DNA of 64,000 nucleotides, from assembly GCF_000293885.2 (NCBI RefSeq), contig NZ_CP010945.1, positions 2,996,001-3,060,000 on the forward strand, given 5' to 3'. The notes beneath the pieces were generated by a model. It searched no databases and had not been told where the DNA came from. It saw nothing but the letters and a program-made list of their open reading frames with translations. This document shows positions 18,217 through 27,969 of the stretch, one piece after another. Both the position numbers and the translations under genes were made by a program. The stretch comes from Pseudomonas fluorescens NCIMB 11764 (lineage in GTDB: Bacteria; Pseudomonadota; Gammaproteobacteria; Pseudomonadales; Pseudomonadaceae). Numbering within the stretch: position 1 is the stretch's first letter; each line of letters begins with the position of its first letter.

Positions 18217-18974
18217 TGGGTGCGCTACGCATCATCTTGACGCTGGCCCTGATGCTGGCCGCGCCGCTGGCCTTCGCCGCCGATCCGTTGTCGATCCCGG
18301 CGATCACCCTGGGCACCAATGCCCAGGGCGCCCAGGAATACTCGGTCAGCCTGCAGATCCTGCTGATCATGACCGCGCTGAGTTTCATTCCGGCGTTCGT
18401 CATGCTGATGACCAGTTTCACCCGGATCATCATCGTCTTCTCGATCCTGCGTCAGGCTCTGGGTCTGCAGCAGACGCCGTCGAACCAGATTCTCACCGGC
18501 ATGGCGTTGTTCCTGACGCTGTTCATCATGGCGCCGGTGTTCGACCGGGTTAACCAGGATGCCTTGCAGCCCTATCTGGCGGAAAAACTCACCGCGCAAG
18601 ATGCCGTGGCCAAGGCCCAGGTGCCGATCAAGGACTTCATGCTGGCCCAGACGCGCAGTAGCGATCTTGAGCTGTTCATGCGTCTGTCCAAGCGCACCGA
18701 CATCGCTACGCCGGATCAGGCGCCACTGACCATCCTGGTGCCGGCCTTCGTCACTTCCGAATTGAAAACCGCGTTCCAGATCGGGTTCATGATCTTCATT
18801 CCCTTCCTGATCATCGACCTGGTCGTGGCCAGTGTGCTGATGGCGATGGGTATGATGATGCTCTCGCCACTGATCATTTCCCTGCCGTTCAAGATCATGC
18901 TGTTCGTGCTGGTGGATGGTTGGGCATTGATCATCGGTACGTTGGCCAGCAGCTTCGGCGGTGTCTCTCCATGA
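18216..18974 (+). CDS. fliP: Flagellar export gate protein FliP
   Basis: 252 residues with an N-terminal cleavable signal ([17 protein letters not shown]) and four membrane segments. Signature [24 protein letters not shown] region and the C-terminal [19 protein letters not shown] helix are typical. FliP pentamer with FliQ and FliR forms the core export channel. It overlaps fliQ by 4 bases (ATGA). Confidence 0.96.
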   Translation: MGALRIILTLALMLAAPLAFAADPLSIPAITLGTNAQGAQEYSVSLQILLIMTALSFIPAFVMLMTSFTRIIIVFSILRQALGLQQTPSNQILTGMALFLTLFIMAPVFDRVNQDALQPYLAEKLTAQDAVAKAQVPIKDFMLAQTRSSDLELFMRLSKRTDIATPDQAPLTILVPAFVTSELKTAFQIGFMIFIPFLIIDLVVASVLMAMGMMMLSPLIISLPFKIMLFVLVDGWALIIGTLASSFGGVSP

Positions 18975-19240
18975 CGCCGGAAGTTGCGGTAGACATCTTT
19001 CGTGAAGCGCTCTGGCTGACCACCATGATGGTTGCCGTGCTGGTGATTCCGAGTTTGCTGGTGGGTCTGTTGGTGGCCATGTTCCAGGCTGCCACTCAGA
19101 TCAACGAACAGACCCTGAGCTTCCTGCCGCGCCTGCTGGTGATGCTGGTCACGCTGATCGTCGCCGGCCCGTGGCTGGTGCAGACCTTCATGGAATACAT
19201 TCTGCAGTTGTACGGCAATATTCCTCGGGTCATCGGCTAA
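18971..19240 (+). CDS. fliQ: Flagellar export gate protein FliQ
   Basis: 89 residues, two membrane helices, starting [14 protein letters not shown]. The ATG at 18971 overlaps the fliP stop. The family motif [18 protein letters not shown] is present. FliQ sits outside the FliP/FliR helical bundle of the export gate. Confidence 0.95.
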   Translation: MTPEVAVDIFREALWLTTMMVAVLVIPSLLVGLLVAMFQAATQINEQTLSFLPRLLVMLVTLIVAGPWLVQTFMEYILQLYGNIPRVIG

Positions 19241-19243
19241 GCC

Positions 19244-20026
19244 ATGTCACTGCTGCAGCTGACCGACACCCAGATCAGTACCTGGGTCGCTTCGTTCATA
19301 TTGCCGTTGTTTCGCATCGGCGCCGTCCTGATGACCATGCCGATTTTTGGCACGACCCTGGTGCCGACCCGTGTGCGATTGTATTTCGCGCTGGCAATCA
19401 CAGTGGTTGTCGTGCCAGGCCTGCCACCGATGCCGCAGGTTCATGCGCTGGATCTGAGCGCACTGCTGCTGATCGCCGAACAGATCATAATCGGCGCATT
19501 GATGGGGCTCTCGCTCCAGCTGTTTTTTCAGGCGTTTGTCGTCGCCGGGCAGATCATTTCGATTCAGATGGGCATGGGGTTCGCCTCGATGGTCGACCCC
19601 ACCAACGGTGTGTCGGCGGCAGTCATCGGGCAGTTCCTGACGATGCTCGTGACCCTGCTGTTTCTCGGCATGAATGGGCATCTGGTGGTGTTCGAAGTGC
19701 TGACGGAGAGTTTCACCACGATGCCCGTCGGCAGCGCCATGCTGATCAATCACTTCTGGGAACTGGCCAACAAGCTGGGTTGGGTGCTGGGGGCAGCGAT
19801 GCTGCTGGTCATGCCGGCGATCACGGCGTTGTTGGTGGTTAACATTGCCTTCGGCGTGATGACTCGGGCGGCGCCGCAGTTGAACATTTTCTCCATCGGT
19901 TTTCCCCTGACCCTGGTGCTGGGTCTGGTGATTTTCTGGGTCGGTCTCGGCGACATTCTCAATCAGTATCAGCCCTTGGCCACCGAGGCCCTGCAGCTGT
20001 TACGTGACATGGCACAGGCGCGCTAG
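19244..20026 (+). CDS. fliR: Flagellar export gate protein FliR
   Basis: 260 residues, about six membrane segments. Typical FliR blocks: FRIGAVLMTMPIFGTTLVP, GLSLQLFFQAFVVAGQIISI and the Met-rich QMGMGFASMVDPTNG plug region. One FliR completes the FliP5-FliQ4-FliR1 gate. It ends 2 bases before flhB. Confidence 0.96.
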   Translation: MSLLQLTDTQISTWVASFILPLFRIGAVLMTMPIFGTTLVPTRVRLYFALAITVVVVPGLPPMPQVHALDLSALLLIAEQIIIGALMGLSLQLFFQAFVVAGQIISIQMGMGFASMVDPTNGVSAAVIGQFLTMLVTLLFLGMNGHLVVFEVLTESFTTMPVGSAMLINHFWELANKLGWVLGAAMLLVMPAITALLVVNIAFGVMTRAAPQLNIFSIGFPLTLVLGLVIFWVGLGDILNQYQPLATEALQLLRDMAQAR

Positions 20027-20028
20027 CC

Positions 20029-21168
20029 ATGGCCGAGAGCGAGAGCGGTCAGGACAAAACAGAAGACCCCACGGAGAAGCGCAAAAAGGACTCCCGGGAC
20101 AAGGGTGAGATCGCCCGCTCCAAAGAGCTCAATACCCTGGCAACCATGATGGCCGGTGCCGGGGGATTGTTGATCTATGGCGGCGGTCTGGCTCTGGATC
20201 TGCTGGAAATCATGCGCCTGAACTTTTCCCTGCCGCGGGAGGTGTTGCTGGATCCCGGGCAGATGGGGGAGTACCTGCTGCATTCAGGAAAGATTGCCCT
20301 TCTGGCGGTCCAGCCGATATTGCTGTTGCTGCTGCTGGCGGCTTTTCTGGGGCCGATTTCCCTGGGTGGCTGGCTGTTTGCCGGCAAGAGCCTTGCACCC
20401 AAATTCAGCCGGATGAACCCGGCGGCGGGGCTCAAGCGGATGTTCTCCAGTACGGCCGTGATCGAGCTGCTCAAGGCGCTGGCTAAATTTCTGCTGATCC
20501 TGTTTGTGGCTTTGTCCGTCCTGCGCTCGGACATCGATGACTTGCTGCGTATTGCCCATGAGCCGCTGGAACAGGCAATCATTCATAGCGTTCAGCTGGT
20601 GGGTTGGAGTACGTTGTGGATGGCGTGTGGGCTGATTCTGATCGCGGCGGTGGATGTTCCGGTGCAGCTTTACCAGAGCCACAAGAAACTGCTGATGACC
20701 AAGCAGGAAGTGCGCGATGAGCACAAGGATCAGGAGGGGAAGCCGGAGGTCAAGCAGCGGATTCGCCAGTTGCAGCGCGAGATGTCCCAGCGGCGGATGA
20801 TGGCCGCGATTCCCGAGGCCGACGTGGTCATTACCAACCCGACGCACTACGCCGTGGCCCTCAAGTACGATGCGGAAAAAGGTGCTGCACCGGTACTGCT
20901 GGCCAAGGGTAGTGACTTCCTGGCGTTGAAAATCCGCGAGATCGCCGTGGCCAATGAGGTGTTGCTGCTGGAATCGCCGGCCCTGGCGCGTTCGATCTAC
21001 TACTCCACGGAGCTGGAGCAGGAAATTCCAGGTGGGTTGTATCTGGCGGTCGCCCAGGTATTGGCCTACGTCTATCAGATCCGCCAGCACCGCGCTGGCA
21101 AGGGCAAGCGTCCTGAACCGCTCAAGGATGACTTGCCGATTCCGCCGGATCTGCGGCGCGATTCCTGA
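20029..21168 (+). CDS. flhB: Flagellar export switch protein FlhB
   Basis: 379 residues. Starts AESESGQDKTEDPTEKRKKD, the usual FlhB head, followed by four membrane segments and a cytosolic C-domain. The autocleavage motif NPTH is at residues 270-273, so the protein should cleave itself and take part in the hook-to-filament switch driven by FliK. It is followed by a REPIN-like element before flhA. A shorter uncleavable C-domain relative is encoded at 35768-36097. Confidence 0.96.
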   Translation: MAESESGQDKTEDPTEKRKKDSRDKGEIARSKELNTLATMMAGAGGLLIYGGGLALDLLEIMRLNFSLPREVLLDPGQMGEYLLHSGKIALLAVQPILLLLLLAAFLGPISLGGWLFAGKSLAPKFSRMNPAAGLKRMFSSTAVIELLKALAKFLLILFVALSVLRSDIDDLLRIAHEPLEQAIIHSVQLVGWSTLWMACGLILIAAVDVPVQLYQSHKKLLMTKQEVRDEHKDQEGKPEVKQRIRQLQREMSQRRMMAAIPEADVVITNPTHYAVALKYDAEKGAAPVLLAKGSDFLALKIREIAVANEVLLLESPALARSIYYSTELEQEIPGGLYLAVAQVLAYVYQIRQHRAGKGKRPEPLKDDLPIPPDLRRDS

Positions 21169-21193
21169 TTACCTGCACTGACAGTGATGGCCC

Positions 21194-21269
21194 CATCGCG
21201 GGCAAGCCACGCTCCCACAGGTTCTGTGTTCAACCCCGGTCTCTGTGGGAGTCGGGCTTGCCCGCGATG
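21194..21269. repeat. REPIN-like inverted repeat between flhB and flhA
   Basis: CATCGCGGGCAAGCC (21194-21208) is the exact reverse complement of 21255-21269, and inner CTCCCACAG (21212-21220) matches CTGTGGGAG (21243-21251). It belongs to the same general family as the elements at 55052 and 59602. Confidence 0.8.
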
Positions 21270-21332
21270 AGGCCGGTCCAGGCATCACCCATTCCGGTCA
21301 ATAAACCCCTCTGTTCCAACCCTCGGCAAAAG

Positions 21333-21349
21333 TTGGAAGGCTTCTTGCA
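21333..21349 (+). promoter_or_regulatory. Sigma-54 promoter of flhA operon
   Basis: TTGGAAG (21333-21339), then TTGCA (21345-21349). GG 21335-21336 and GC 21347-21348 have exact N10 spacing. The usual C after TGG is replaced by A, so it may be weaker than the others. flhA (GTG 21411) starts 62 bases downstream. Confidence 0.75.
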
Positions 21350-21410
21350 GTAGCCGCTCTGCGCCTGCTTCGGGCGTCAAAAGTTTGCTTTAAAGGAACG
21401 GGGAAAACCG

Positions 21411-23540
21411 GTGGATCGCTCTCAGTTTATCAACAATGCCCGCACAAACGTCGCCGACCTGAGTCGGGGCAATCTGGGCGTGCCGTTGTTGCTGCTGGTC
21501 ATGCTGGCCATGATGATGCTGCCGGTGCCGCCGTTCCTGCTGGACGTGTTCTTCACGTTCAACATTGCGCTGTCGATTGTCGTGTTGCTGGTCTGTGTCT
21601 ACGCTCTGCGGCCGCTGGATTTCGCGGTGTTCCCGACCATTCTGCTGGTGGCAACGCTGTTGCGGCTGGCGCTGAACGTGGCCTCCACGCGGGTGGTGAT
21701 GCTCCACGGTCAGGACGGTCATGCCGCCGCGGGCAAGGTGATCCAGGCGTTCGGTGAGGTGGTGATCGGCGGTAACTACGTGGTTGGTATCGTGGTCTTC
21801 GCGATTTTGATGATCATCAACTTCGTCGTGGTGACCAAGGGTGCCGGGCGGATTTCCGAGGTGAGCGCGCGTTTCACCCTCGATGCGATGCCCGGCAAAC
21901 AAATGGCGATCGACGCCGATTTGAACGCCGGTCTGATCGATCAAAACCAGGCCAAACTGCGTCGGATGGAAGTGGCCCAGGAAGCCGAGTTCTACGGTTC
22001 CATGGACGGTGCCAGCAAGTTCGTGCGCGGTGATGCCATTGCCGGTTTGCTGATTCTGTTCATCAACCTGATCGGCGGTATGGCCGTCGGTATTTTCCAG
22101 CACGGCATGACCTTCGGTGATGCTGGCAAGGTTTACGCGCTGTTGACCATCGGTGACGGTTTGGTGGCGCAATTGCCATCACTGTTGTTATCGACAGCCG
22201 CCGCGATCATGGTGACCCGTGCTTCCGGTTCGGAAGACATGGGCAAGCAGATCAATCGCCAGATGTTCGCCTCGCCCAAGGCGCTGGCCGTGGCGGCGGG
22301 TTTGATGGCGGTCATGGGCCTGGTGCCCGGCATGCCGCACTTCTCTTTTCTGAGCATGGCGGCCCTCGCGGCCGGCGGCGCGTACCTGTTCTGGAAGAAG
22401 CAGAACACCGTCAAGGTTCAGGCCTTGCAAGAGGTCAAGCGTCAGCAGGAGCTGCTGCCATCGCCGGCCCGCGCTCAGGAAACCAAAGAGCTTGGCTGGG
22501 ACGATGTGACGCCGATCGACATGATTGGCCTGGAAGTCGGCTATCGCCTGATCCCGCTGGTGGACCGCAATCAGGGGGGGCAGTTGCTGGCGCGTATCAA
22601 AGGCGTGCGCAAGAAGCTGTCCCAGGACCTGGGTTTCCTGATGCCGACTGTGCATATCCGTGACAACCTCGACCTCGCGCCAAGTGCCTATCGACTGACC
22701 CTGATGGGGGTGATCCTGGCCGAAGCGGAGATCTATCCGGATCGGGAACTGGCGATCAACCCGGGCCAGGTCTACGGTTCGCTCAACGGCATCACCGCCA
22801 AAGATCCGGCTTTCGGGCTGGAGGCGGTCTGGATCGAAGTCAGTCAGCGTGCGCAGGCACAATCCCTCGGTTACACCGTGGTAGATGCCAGTACGGTAGT
22901 GGCAACCCACTTGAACCAGATTTTGTACAAGCACTCCAGTGAGCTGATCGGCCACGAAGAAGTGCAACAACTCATGCAATTGCTGGCCAAAAGCTCGCCT
23001 AAACTGGCCGAGGAGCTGGTGCCGGGCGTGGTGTCGTTGTCGCAGCTGCTCAAGGTGCTCCAGGCGTTGCTGGCCGAACAGGTGCCCGTACGGGACATTC
23101 GCAGCATCGCCGAGGCGATCGCGAACAATGCGGCCAAGAGTCAAGATACTGCCGCGCTGGTGGCTGCCGTACGCGTCGGCGTATCCCGTGCAATCGTCCA
23201 AAGCATTGTGGGGACTGAGTCGGAGCTGCCAGTTATCACTCTTGAGCCAAGGTTGGAACAAATATTGCTCAATAGTCTTCAGAAGGCAGGACAAGGCTCG
23301 GAAGAGGGCGTTCTGCTGGAGCCAAGCATGGCTGAAAAACTGCAACGCTCGTTGATCGAAGCGGCGCAGCGTCAGGAAATGCAAGGTCAGCCGGTGATTC
23401 TGCTGGTGGCCGGTCCGGTTCGCGCGATGCTGTCGCGATTTGGCCGGTTGGCAGTCCCGGGTTTGCATGTGTTGGCTTACCAGGAAATCCCTGACAACAA
23501 GCAAGTGACCATCGTTGCGACAGTAGGGCCCAACGGCTGA
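21411..23540 (+). CDS. flhA: Flagellar export gate protein FlhA
   Basis: 709 residues. The N-terminal half has about eight membrane segments and the FHIPEP signature region (VVTKGAGRISEVSARFTLDA, then MPGKQMAIDADLNAGLID). The C-terminal half (from about 350) is the cytosolic ring that binds chaperone-substrate complexes. FlhA is the proton-driven export engine. The GTG start is supported by GGGG at 21400-21403; the long 5' leader carries the sigma-54 site. Confidence 0.96.
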   Translation: MDRSQFINNARTNVADLSRGNLGVPLLLLVMLAMMMLPVPPFLLDVFFTFNIALSIVVLLVCVYALRPLDFAVFPTILLVATLLRLALNVASTRVVMLHGQDGHAAAGKVIQAFGEVVIGGNYVVGIVVFAILMIINFVVVTKGAGRISEVSARFTLDAMPGKQMAIDADLNAGLIDQNQAKLRRMEVAQEAEFYGSMDGASKFVRGDAIAGLLILFINLIGGMAVGIFQHGMTFGDAGKVYALLTIGDGLVAQLPSLLLSTAAAIMVTRASGSEDMGKQINRQMFASPKALAVAAGLMAVMGLVPGMPHFSFLSMAALAAGGAYLFWKKQNTVKVQALQEVKRQQELLPSPARAQETKELGWDDVTPIDMIGLEVGYRLIPLVDRNQGGQLLARIKGVRKKLSQDLGFLMPTVHIRDNLDLAPSAYRLTLMGVILAEAEIYPDRELAINPGQVYGSLNGITAKDPAFGLEAVWIEVSQRAQAQSLGYTVVDASTVVATHLNQILYKHSSELIGHEEVQQLMQLLAKSSPKLAEELVPGVVSLSQLLKVLQALLAEQVPVRDIRSIAEAIANNAAKSQDTAALVAAVRVGVSRAIVQSIVGTESELPVITLEPRLEQILLNSLQKAGQGSEEGVLLEPSMAEKLQRSLIEAAQRQEMQGQPVILLVAGPVRAMLSRFGRLAVPGLHVLAYQEIPDNKQVTIVATVGPNG

Positions 23541-23551
23541 GGTAGTGGTTT

Positions 23552-24880
23552 ATGCAAGTTAAGCGTTTTTTCGCCGCCGATATGCGTCAGGCCATGAAAC
23601 TGGTTCGTGATGAGCTGGGCGCTGATGCCGCCATCATTGGCAACCGCCGGATCGCCGGTGGTGTCGAGTTGACGGCTGCCCTTGATTACAAACTGTCGGC
23701 GCTGGCTCCGCGTGTTCCGAACATGGAACTCGAGGACGAGCTGCGCAAGACCCAGTCGCGGATCGTGACCGCCCAGGCCGAACTGAGCCTGCGTAGCGAG
23801 GGCGAGAGCGACAAGTCCACCAATCGCCAGTTGTTCGCCGGCCTGCCACTCACCGCCGCCGAACCGCTGATCGAACCGACCTACACTGAACCCCGCCGTG
23901 CAGCCCCGGCCCCTGCGCCAGCCTCCGGCGGTGTCGATCCGCGGGCTTTCGATTCGATGCGTTTCGAACTCAACAGCCTGCGCGAACTGATGGAAGTACA
24001 ACTTGGCTCCCTGGCCTGGAATCAGCTGCAAGGCAGCCGTCCGGCCCAGGCCAACCTGTGGCGTCGCCTGCAGCGCATCGGTTTGTCCGGTCCGTTGTCC
24101 CGCGATCTGCTGGAACTGATCACCGGCATTGACGAACCTCGTCAGGCCTGGCGCATGTTGCTGGCGCACCTGGCACGGATGATTGCCACGCCGGAAGTCG
24201 AGCCACTGGAAGAGGGCGGCGTGATTGCCATGGTTGGCCCTGCCGGCATGGGCAAGACCACCACGCTGGCCAAGCTCGCGGCCCGTTACGTGCTCAAGTA
24301 CGGCGCGCAGAACATCGCGCTGGTGAGCATGGACAGCTACCGTATCGGCGCTCAGGAACAACTGAAGACTTTGGGTCGGATCCTCAACGTGTCGGTCACC
24401 CACATCGACCCGGGCCAGTCCCTGGTGCAGGCGCTGGACCCGTTGCTGCGCAAACGTGTAGTGCTGATCGATACCGCGGGTCTTCAGGCCAGCGATCCGG
24501 CACTGCGCATGCAGCTCGAAAGCCTGGCCGGTCGTGGCATCAAATCAAAAAATTATCTGGTTCTGGCAACCACCAGCCAGAAACAGGTTCTAACCGCCGC
24601 TTATCACAGTTACAAGCGCTGCGGGCTGGCTGGCTGCATCCTGACTAAACTGGATGAAACAGCAAGCCTGGGTGAGGTGTTGAGCCTGGCAATCAGTCAT
24701 GAGTTGCCGGTGGCTTACCTGACCGATGGACCGCGGATTCCGGATGATTTGCATCTGCCGCGTCGTCATCAGCTGGTGAGCCGCGCCGTCAGCGTGCAAA
24801 TGCAGGAAGAACCCAGCGAAGAAGCCATGGCTGACATGTTCGCTGATATTTACCACAGTCCGACCAAGCAGGTTGGCTGA
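23552..24880 (+). CDS. flhF: Polar flagellum placement GTPase FlhF
   Basis: 442 residues. Basic N-terminal B domain, then a low-complexity Pro/Ala linker (about 108-130), an N domain and the SRP-type G domain. G1 GPAGMGKTT is at residues 229-237, followed by VSMDSYRIGAQEQL, the DTAG box (VVLIDTAGL) and LTKLDE. FlhF marks the cell pole for flagellum assembly and works with FleN to give the right number. 11 bases after flhA. Confidence 0.96.
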   Translation: MQVKRFFAADMRQAMKLVRDELGADAAIIGNRRIAGGVELTAALDYKLSALAPRVPNMELEDELRKTQSRIVTAQAELSLRSEGESDKSTNRQLFAGLPLTAAEPLIEPTYTEPRRAAPAPAPASGGVDPRAFDSMRFELNSLRELMEVQLGSLAWNQLQGSRPAQANLWRRLQRIGLSGPLSRDLLELITGIDEPRQAWRMLLAHLARMIATPEVEPLEEGGVIAMVGPAGMGKTTTLAKLAARYVLKYGAQNIALVSMDSYRIGAQEQLKTLGRILNVSVTHIDPGQSLVQALDPLLRKRVVLIDTAGLQASDPALRMQLESLAGRGIKSKNYLVLATTSQKQVLTAAYHSYKRCGLAGCILTKLDETASLGEVLSLAISHELPVAYLTDGPRIPDDLHLPRRHQLVSRAVSVQMQEEPSEEAMADMFADIYHSPTKQVG

Positions 24881-24996
24881 GGTATTAATGAACAGTTTTT
24901 GTACCTACATCGATGGTCTGCCATGCATTGTTCCGTTTGTGAACGCGCAGCCAGTAATGTGGCCTCCGTCTATGCAAGACAAGGTAAAGAAATAAC

Positions 24997-25827
24997 ATGG
25001 GCAGCATGCATCCCGTACAGGTGATCGCGGTGACCGGCGGCAAAGGTGGCGTCGGGAAGACTAACGTGTCAGTGAACTTGTCCCTGGCTCTAGCTGAGCT
25101 CGGCCGGCGCGTCATGCTGCTGGACGCCGATCTGGGGCTGGCGAACGTTGACGTCCTGCTGGGACTGACACCCAAACGTACCCTGGCCGACGTAATCGAA
25201 GGCCGCTGTGAGCTGCGCGACGTGTTGTTGCAGGGGCCCGGCGGTATCCGCATCGTCCCGGCGGCGTCCGGCACGCAGAGCATGGTGCATCTGAGCCCGG
25301 CGCAACATGCCGGCCTGATCCAGGCGTTCAGCGATATCGGCGACAACCTCGACGTCCTGGTGATAGACACCGCTGCAGGTATTGGTGACTCGGTAGTCAG
25401 TTTCGTTCGCGCCGCGCAGGAAGTCTTGCTGGTGGTCTGCGACGAGCCGACCTCGATCACCGACGCCTACGCGCTGATCAAGCTGCTGAACCGCGACTAC
25501 GGCATGAACCGCTTCCGCGTCCTGGCCAACATGGCCCAGAGCCCGCAGGAAGGTCGCAACCTGTTCGCCAAGTTGACCAAGGTCACGGATCGCTTCCTTG
25601 ACGTCGCCTTACAATACGTCGGTGCGGTGCCGTACGACGAAAGCGTGCGCAAGGCCGTTCAGAAGCAGCGCGCGGTTTATGAAGCTTTCCCGCGTTCCAA
25701 GTGCTCCCTGGCCTTCAAGGCCATCGCACAAAAGGTCGATACCTGGCCGCTGCCTGCCAACCCGCGCGGACACCTGGAGTTTTTCGTCGAGCGCCTCGTG
25801 CAACAAACGGCAGGACCCGTGCTATGA
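24997..25827 (+). CDS. fleN: Flagellar number regulator FleN (MinD/ParA-type ATPase, FlhG)
   Basis: 276 residues. Deviant Walker A GGKGGVGKTN at residues 14-23, then MLLDADLGLANVDVLLGL and VIDTAAGIGDSV. It antagonises FleQ and, in polar flagellates, restricts flagella to one or a few. The last residues overlap the start of fliA (ATGA). 116 bases separate it from flhF, with no sigma-54 site seen. Confidence 0.96.
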   Translation: MGSMHPVQVIAVTGGKGGVGKTNVSVNLSLALAELGRRVMLLDADLGLANVDVLLGLTPKRTLADVIEGRCELRDVLLQGPGGIRIVPAASGTQSMVHLSPAQHAGLIQAFSDIGDNLDVLVIDTAAGIGDSVVSFVRAAQEVLLVVCDEPTSITDAYALIKLLNRDYGMNRFRVLANMAQSPQEGRNLFAKLTKVTDRFLDVALQYVGAVPYDESVRKAVQKQRAVYEAFPRSKCSLAFKAIAQKVDTWPLPANPRGHLEFFVERLVQQTAGPVL

Positions 25828-26564
25828 CAGCCAGCGGTTACAACCTTTACAAGAAATCGGCACGTGACGCGCAGTACGAGCTGATCGAGCGTTACGCGCC
25901 ACTGGTCAAACGCATTGCCTATCACTTGCTGGCGCGATTGCCGGCCAGTGTCCAGGTCGAAGACCTGATCCAGGCCGGCATGATTGGCCTGCTTGAAGTG
26001 TCGACCAAATACGACGCCAGCAAAGGCGCGAGTTTCGAGACGTACGCGGGCATTCGAATCCGCGGCGCGATGCTCGATGAAGTCCGCAAGGGGGACTGGG
26101 CGCCACGCTCGGTCCACCGCAATACCCGCATGGTCAGCGACGCAATTCGCTCGATTGAAGCTAAAACCGGCCGTGACGCTAAAGATCACGAAGTTGCGGC
26201 CGAACTCCAATTGAGTCTCGACGATTACTACGGGATTTTGAACGACACCCTGGGCAGCCGGTTATTCAGTTTCGACGATCTTTTGCAGGACGGCGAACAC
26301 GAAGGGCTGCACGAGGATGGCGCGAGTGCTCATCTCGAGCCGTCACGCGATCTGGAAGATGAACGCTTCCAGGCGGCGCTGGCGGACGCGATTGCCAATT
26401 TGCCGGAGCGTGAGCGACTGGTGTTGGCGCTGTACTACGACGAAGAGTTGAATCTCAAGGAAATCGGTGAGGTCCTGGGGGTCAGCGAATCTCGGGTCAG
26501 CCAGTTACACAGCCAGTGCGCGGCCCGTTTGCGGGGGCGTTTGGGGGAGTGGCGAGCGCGCTGA
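25824..26564 (+). CDS. fliA: Flagellar sigma factor FliA (sigma-28)
   Basis: 246 residues from ATG 25824, which overlaps the fleN TGA. Region 2 (RYAPLVKRIAYHLLARLP, VEDLIQAGMIGLLE), region 3 (DAKDHEVAAELQLS) and region 4 (NLPERERLVLALYYDEELNL, GVSESRVSQLHSQC) are all present. FliA transcribes late genes (flagellin, chemotaxis) and is held by FlgM. FlgM is not in this window, but HsbA, which binds FlgM in P. aeruginosa, is encoded at 11711. Confidence 0.96.
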   Translation: MTASGYNLYKKSARDAQYELIERYAPLVKRIAYHLLARLPASVQVEDLIQAGMIGLLEVSTKYDASKGASFETYAGIRIRGAMLDEVRKGDWAPRSVHRNTRMVSDAIRSIEAKTGRDAKDHEVAAELQLSLDDYYGILNDTLGSRLFSFDDLLQDGEHEGLHEDGASAHLEPSRDLEDERFQAALADAIANLPERERLVLALYYDEELNLKEIGEVLGVSESRVSQLHSQCAARLRGRLGEWRAR

Positions 26565-26719
26565 AGGCAGTGTGGGGACACTGCGAACGTGGCTGGTGTG
26601 GTGTTGAACTGCGCCGGTCTCGATCTGTTGTGCTCCAGACAGTCATTGAGTGCTTTGCCGGATTGATTGAAATGGCGTGTCCAGGTGCTGGGCGCGTTTA
26701 AGACTGCTTGGAGGTCGAA

Positions 26720-27103
26720 TTGGACAAGAACATGAAAATCCTCATCGTTGATGACTTCTCAACGATGCGGCGGATCATAAAAAACCTGTTGCGTGACCTT
26801 GGGTTCACCAACACGGTGGAGGCCGACGATGGCACTACTGCCATTCCGGTTCTCAACAGCGGGAGCATCGACTTTCTGGTAACGGACTGGAACATGCCTG
26901 GCATGACCGGCATCGATCTGCTGCGCCACGTACGCGCCGATGAAAAGCTCAAGCACCTGCCGGTGCTGATGGTGACCGCTGAAGCCAAGCGCGAGCAGAT
27001 CATCGAAGCGGCCCAGGCCGGTGTTAACGGCTATGTGGTCAAACCCTTCACGGCCCAGGCGTTAAAAGAAAAAATCGAGAAGATTTTCGAACGCATCGGT
27101 TGA
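26720..27103 (+). CDS. cheY: Chemotaxis response regulator CheY
   Basis: Single receiver domain. The acidic pair DD sits in [13 protein letters not shown], the phospho-acceptor Asp in [13 protein letters not shown], and the switch Thr/Lys in MVTAEAKR and YVVKPF. A clean GGAGG at 26710-26714 favours the TTG at 26720 (127 residues); ATG at 26732 (123 residues) is the conventional alternative but sits 17 bases from that site. CheY-P binds FliM to change rotation. The 155 bases after fliA hold no promoter I could support. Confidence 0.95.
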   Translation: MDKNMKILIVDDFSTMRRIIKNLLRDLGFTNTVEADDGTTAIPVLNSGSIDFLVTDWNMPGMTGIDLLRHVRADEKLKHLPVLMVTAEAKREQIIEAAQAGVNGYVVKPFTAQALKEKIEKIFERIG

Positions 27104-27125
27104 GAAACTGCGCCACGGGGGAGCT

Positions 27126-27914
27126 ATGGACCACAACGAATCTTCACAGGGCGATTTTGAATCGACCCTGAAAAAACACGCGGTCGAATTGGTCGAAAGC
27201 CTTGAAAAAGGCAGGTTCGGCGACGCTGTGCAACTGATCCATGAGCTCAATCAGACCCGTGACCGCGGCCTGTATCAGGAAGTGGGCAAGCTCACCCGCG
27301 AGCTGCACAGCGCGATCGTCAATTTCCAGATTGACCCGCACATGCCGCAAGCCGAGGAAGTGTCGCAGATCACGGATGCCACTGAGCGCTTGGGCTACGT
27401 GGTGAAGCTGACCGAGGCTGCAGCCAACCGCACCATGGATCTGGTCGAAAACTCCACACCGCTGGTCAACAGCCTGAGCGATGAAGCTCAGGCGCTGAGC
27501 ACGGATTGGGGGCGGTTCATGCGTCGCGAAGTCGGGGCCGAGGAGTTCCGCGAACTGGCTCGGCGTGTCGACGGTTTCCTGACACGCAGCAGCGCGGACA
27601 ATCGCGCAGTGTCGAGCAACCTCAACGACATTCTGCTCGCTCAGGATTACCAGGACCTCACAGGTCAAGTGATCAAGCGCGTGACCCAATTGGTCACCGA
27701 AGTTGAAAGCAACCTGCTCAAGCTCGTGCTTATGGCCAGTCAGGTGGACCGCTTTGCGGGCATCGAACATGACCGTGAAGCGATGCTTGCTGAAAAAGAT
27801 CCGCAAAAACATCTCTCTCAGGGTGAAGGTCCGCAGATTCATGCCGATAAAAGAGAAGACGTTGTGTCCGGTCAGGACGATGTGGACGATTTGCTATCCA
27901 GCCTGGGATTTTAG
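27126..27914 (+). CDS. cheZ: Chemotaxis phosphatase CheZ
   Basis: 262 residues. Long helical-hairpin region with the catalytic Asp/Gln pair in NDILLAQDYQDLTGQVIKR. The C-terminus QDDVDDLLSSLGF (250-262) is the CheY-docking helix tethered by a flexible linker. CheZ removes phosphate from CheY-P. 22 bases after cheY. Confidence 0.95.
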   Translation: MDHNESSQGDFESTLKKHAVELVESLEKGRFGDAVQLIHELNQTRDRGLYQEVGKLTRELHSAIVNFQIDPHMPQAEEVSQITDATERLGYVVKLTEAAANRTMDLVENSTPLVNSLSDEAQALSTDWGRFMRREVGAEEFRELARRVDGFLTRSSADNRAVSSNLNDILLAQDYQDLTGQVIKRVTQLVTEVESNLLKLVLMASQVDRFAGIEHDREAMLAEKDPQKHLSQGEGPQIHADKREDVVSGQDDVDDLLSSLGF

Positions 27915-27956
27915 AAATTTAGAATTTTAGGTTTTTTAGGTTTTTAGACCTGTTAG
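27909..27956 (+). repeat. TTAG-rich tandem tract before cheA
   Basis: Between the end of cheZ and the cheA ribosome site, TTAG recurs six times at 8- to 9-base steps (about 27911-27955) with T-rich spacers. It is very AT-rich in a 61% GC region and looks like a decayed tandem duplication. The last copy supplies the GGAG of the cheA ribosome site. Confidence 0.6.
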
Positions 27957-27969
27957 GAGCACCCCCTTA

